DNA from: Microcaldota archaeon
GTDB taxonomy: Archaea; Micrarchaeota; Micrarchaeia; Anstonellales; Anstonellaceae
Direction: 5' to 3'
Length of the DNA: 5,231 nt
NCBI GenBank assembly: GCA_026396355.1
Contig: JAPLWY010000032.1
Coordinates: 1 to 5,231, forward strand
Shown: piece by piece, positions 4,845 to 5,231 of the stretch
Position numbering within the stretch: the first letter of the stretch is position 1
Layout: every line of letters begins with the position of its first letter
Position numbers and translations under genes: made by a program
Notes under the pieces: model-generated
The model's database searches: none
Seen by the model: only the letters and a program-made list of their open reading frames with translations
What the model was told of the DNA's origin: nothing

Positions 4845-4877
4845 AAAAAGAAGGAACCCGTGCCTTTGCGGCACGGG
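4845..4877 (-). terminator. Hairpin and T-tract terminator of the TM2-like gene
   Basis: On the minus strand, 14 bases after the stop, CCCGTGCC (4877-4870) pairs with GGCACGGG (4864-4857) around a GCAAA loop: a perfect 8-bp GC-rich stem. It is followed by TTCCTTCTTTTT (4856-4845). This looks like an intrinsic terminator and separates the gene from the PLP-enzyme promoter. Confidence 0.75.
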
Positions 4878-4890
4878 AGTTTGCAGTTTC

Positions 4891-5121
4891 TTAGATCTTC
4901 AGTATTGGCTTGCCCTGCGCTTCCATATAGGCATCGTATCCGCAGAAAAGCGCGTAGAGGAGGGACAGCAGCCCGAGCGTGAATATCCCGATAAAGCCCA
5001 CAGGGAAGGCAATTATGAACAGTATGAGGCCTTTCTTCCCCTTCTTGTTGATCAGCCAGTGCCCAAGGCCCGGAATGAAGAAGCTCAGTATTCCGGCAAT
5101 GATCGGGTTGTTATCCGCCAT
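4891..5121 (-). CDS. Small TM2-like integral membrane protein (76 aa)
   Basis: A short, very hydrophobic protein. Segment one is about residues 7-24 (IIAGILSFFIPGLGHWLI). A basic loop follows, NKKGKKG (25-31), then a long hydrophobic stretch at 32-60, long enough for one helix or a tight pair. It ends in GYDAYMEAQGK. The order 'helix, PGLGxxxxxxKxxKG, hydrophobic stretch, YDAY' is that of TM2-like membrane proteins common in bacteria and archaea, whose biochemical role is mostly unknown. The length is typical for a stand-alone copy. The start at 5121 is supported by AAGGTGG six bases upstream. It has its own promoter and a strong terminator, so it is probably monocistronic. Confident as a gene; moderately confident about the family. 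Confidence 0.83.
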   Translation of the reverse strand: MADNNPIIAGILSFFIPGLGHWLINKKGKKGLILFIIAFPVGFIGIFTLGLLSLLYALFCGYDAYMEAQGKPILKI

Positions 5122-5127
5122 TCAAAA

Positions 5128-5134
5128 CCACCTT
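5128..5134 (-). promoter_or_regulatory. Ribosome binding site of the TM2-like gene
   Basis: AAGGTGG on the minus strand, six bases before the ATG, is a stronger and more classically spaced site than those of the other genes here. Confidence 0.65.
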
Positions 5135-5175
5135 TTAAGGCGCTAACCGCCATTTGAAATTAGAACGCTCGCAAC

Positions 5176-5184
5176 CTTTATAAT
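5176..5184 (-). promoter_or_regulatory. TATA-like box of the TM2-like gene
   Basis: The minus strand reads ATTATAAAG, preceded by ATC. A start about 26 bases on, near 5154, gives a leader of about 33 bases that contains the ribosome site. Bases 5185-5231 show nothing else recognisable. Confidence 0.55.
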
Positions 5185-5231
5185 GATCTGTCTCGGGAGA
5201 ATTCGTGATTGCCTGCGGCACAAGCCAAAAA

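Overview
The window looks like chromosomal DNA of an archaeon, most likely a small-genome (DPANN-type) lineage, although no marker gene here fixes the phylum. The evidence is a tRNA gene interrupted by two introns with bulge-helix-bulge folds and no encoded CCA, TATA-like boxes about 26 bases before plausible transcript starts, GGTGA-type ribosome sites or leaderless starts, and a pair of exported pilin-like proteins rich in N-glycosylation sequons.

Layout. Bases 6-2124 (minus strand) hold a two-gene operon of membrane-anchored, exported proteins: a 206-residue pilin-like protein, then after 4 bases a 497-residue protein with the same kind of N-terminal anchor. Bases 2125-2263 form a divergent promoter region. 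Bases 2264-2415 (plus) encode tRNA-Gly(GCC) with a 41-nt intron at 37/38 and a 37-nt intron at 59/60. The next 65 bases hold two strong hairpins that overlap each other, the first also using the tRNA 3' end; the second ends in a T-run. Bases 2555-3283 (plus) encode a 242-residue soluble protein of unknown function. It converges across 119 bases with a minus-strand gene (3403-4710) for a PLP enzyme of the Cys/Met metabolism family, closest in motifs to methionine gamma-lyase. Bases 4891-5121 (minus) encode a 76-residue TM2-like membrane protein followed by a clear hairpin-plus-T-tract terminator.

How the parts relate. The two pilin-like genes are very probably co-transcribed and translationally coupled, and their products probably sit together on the cell surface. 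The remaining genes appear to be independent transcription units with their own promoters. The most unusual part is the tRNA locus with its doubly interrupted tRNA and mutually exclusive 3' hairpins. Also notable is a near-identical promoter/leader arrangement (TATA box, then GGTGAnGGGATG about 27 bases on) at the unknown-protein gene and the PLP-enzyme gene. I see no CRISPR array, insertion sequence or phage gene.
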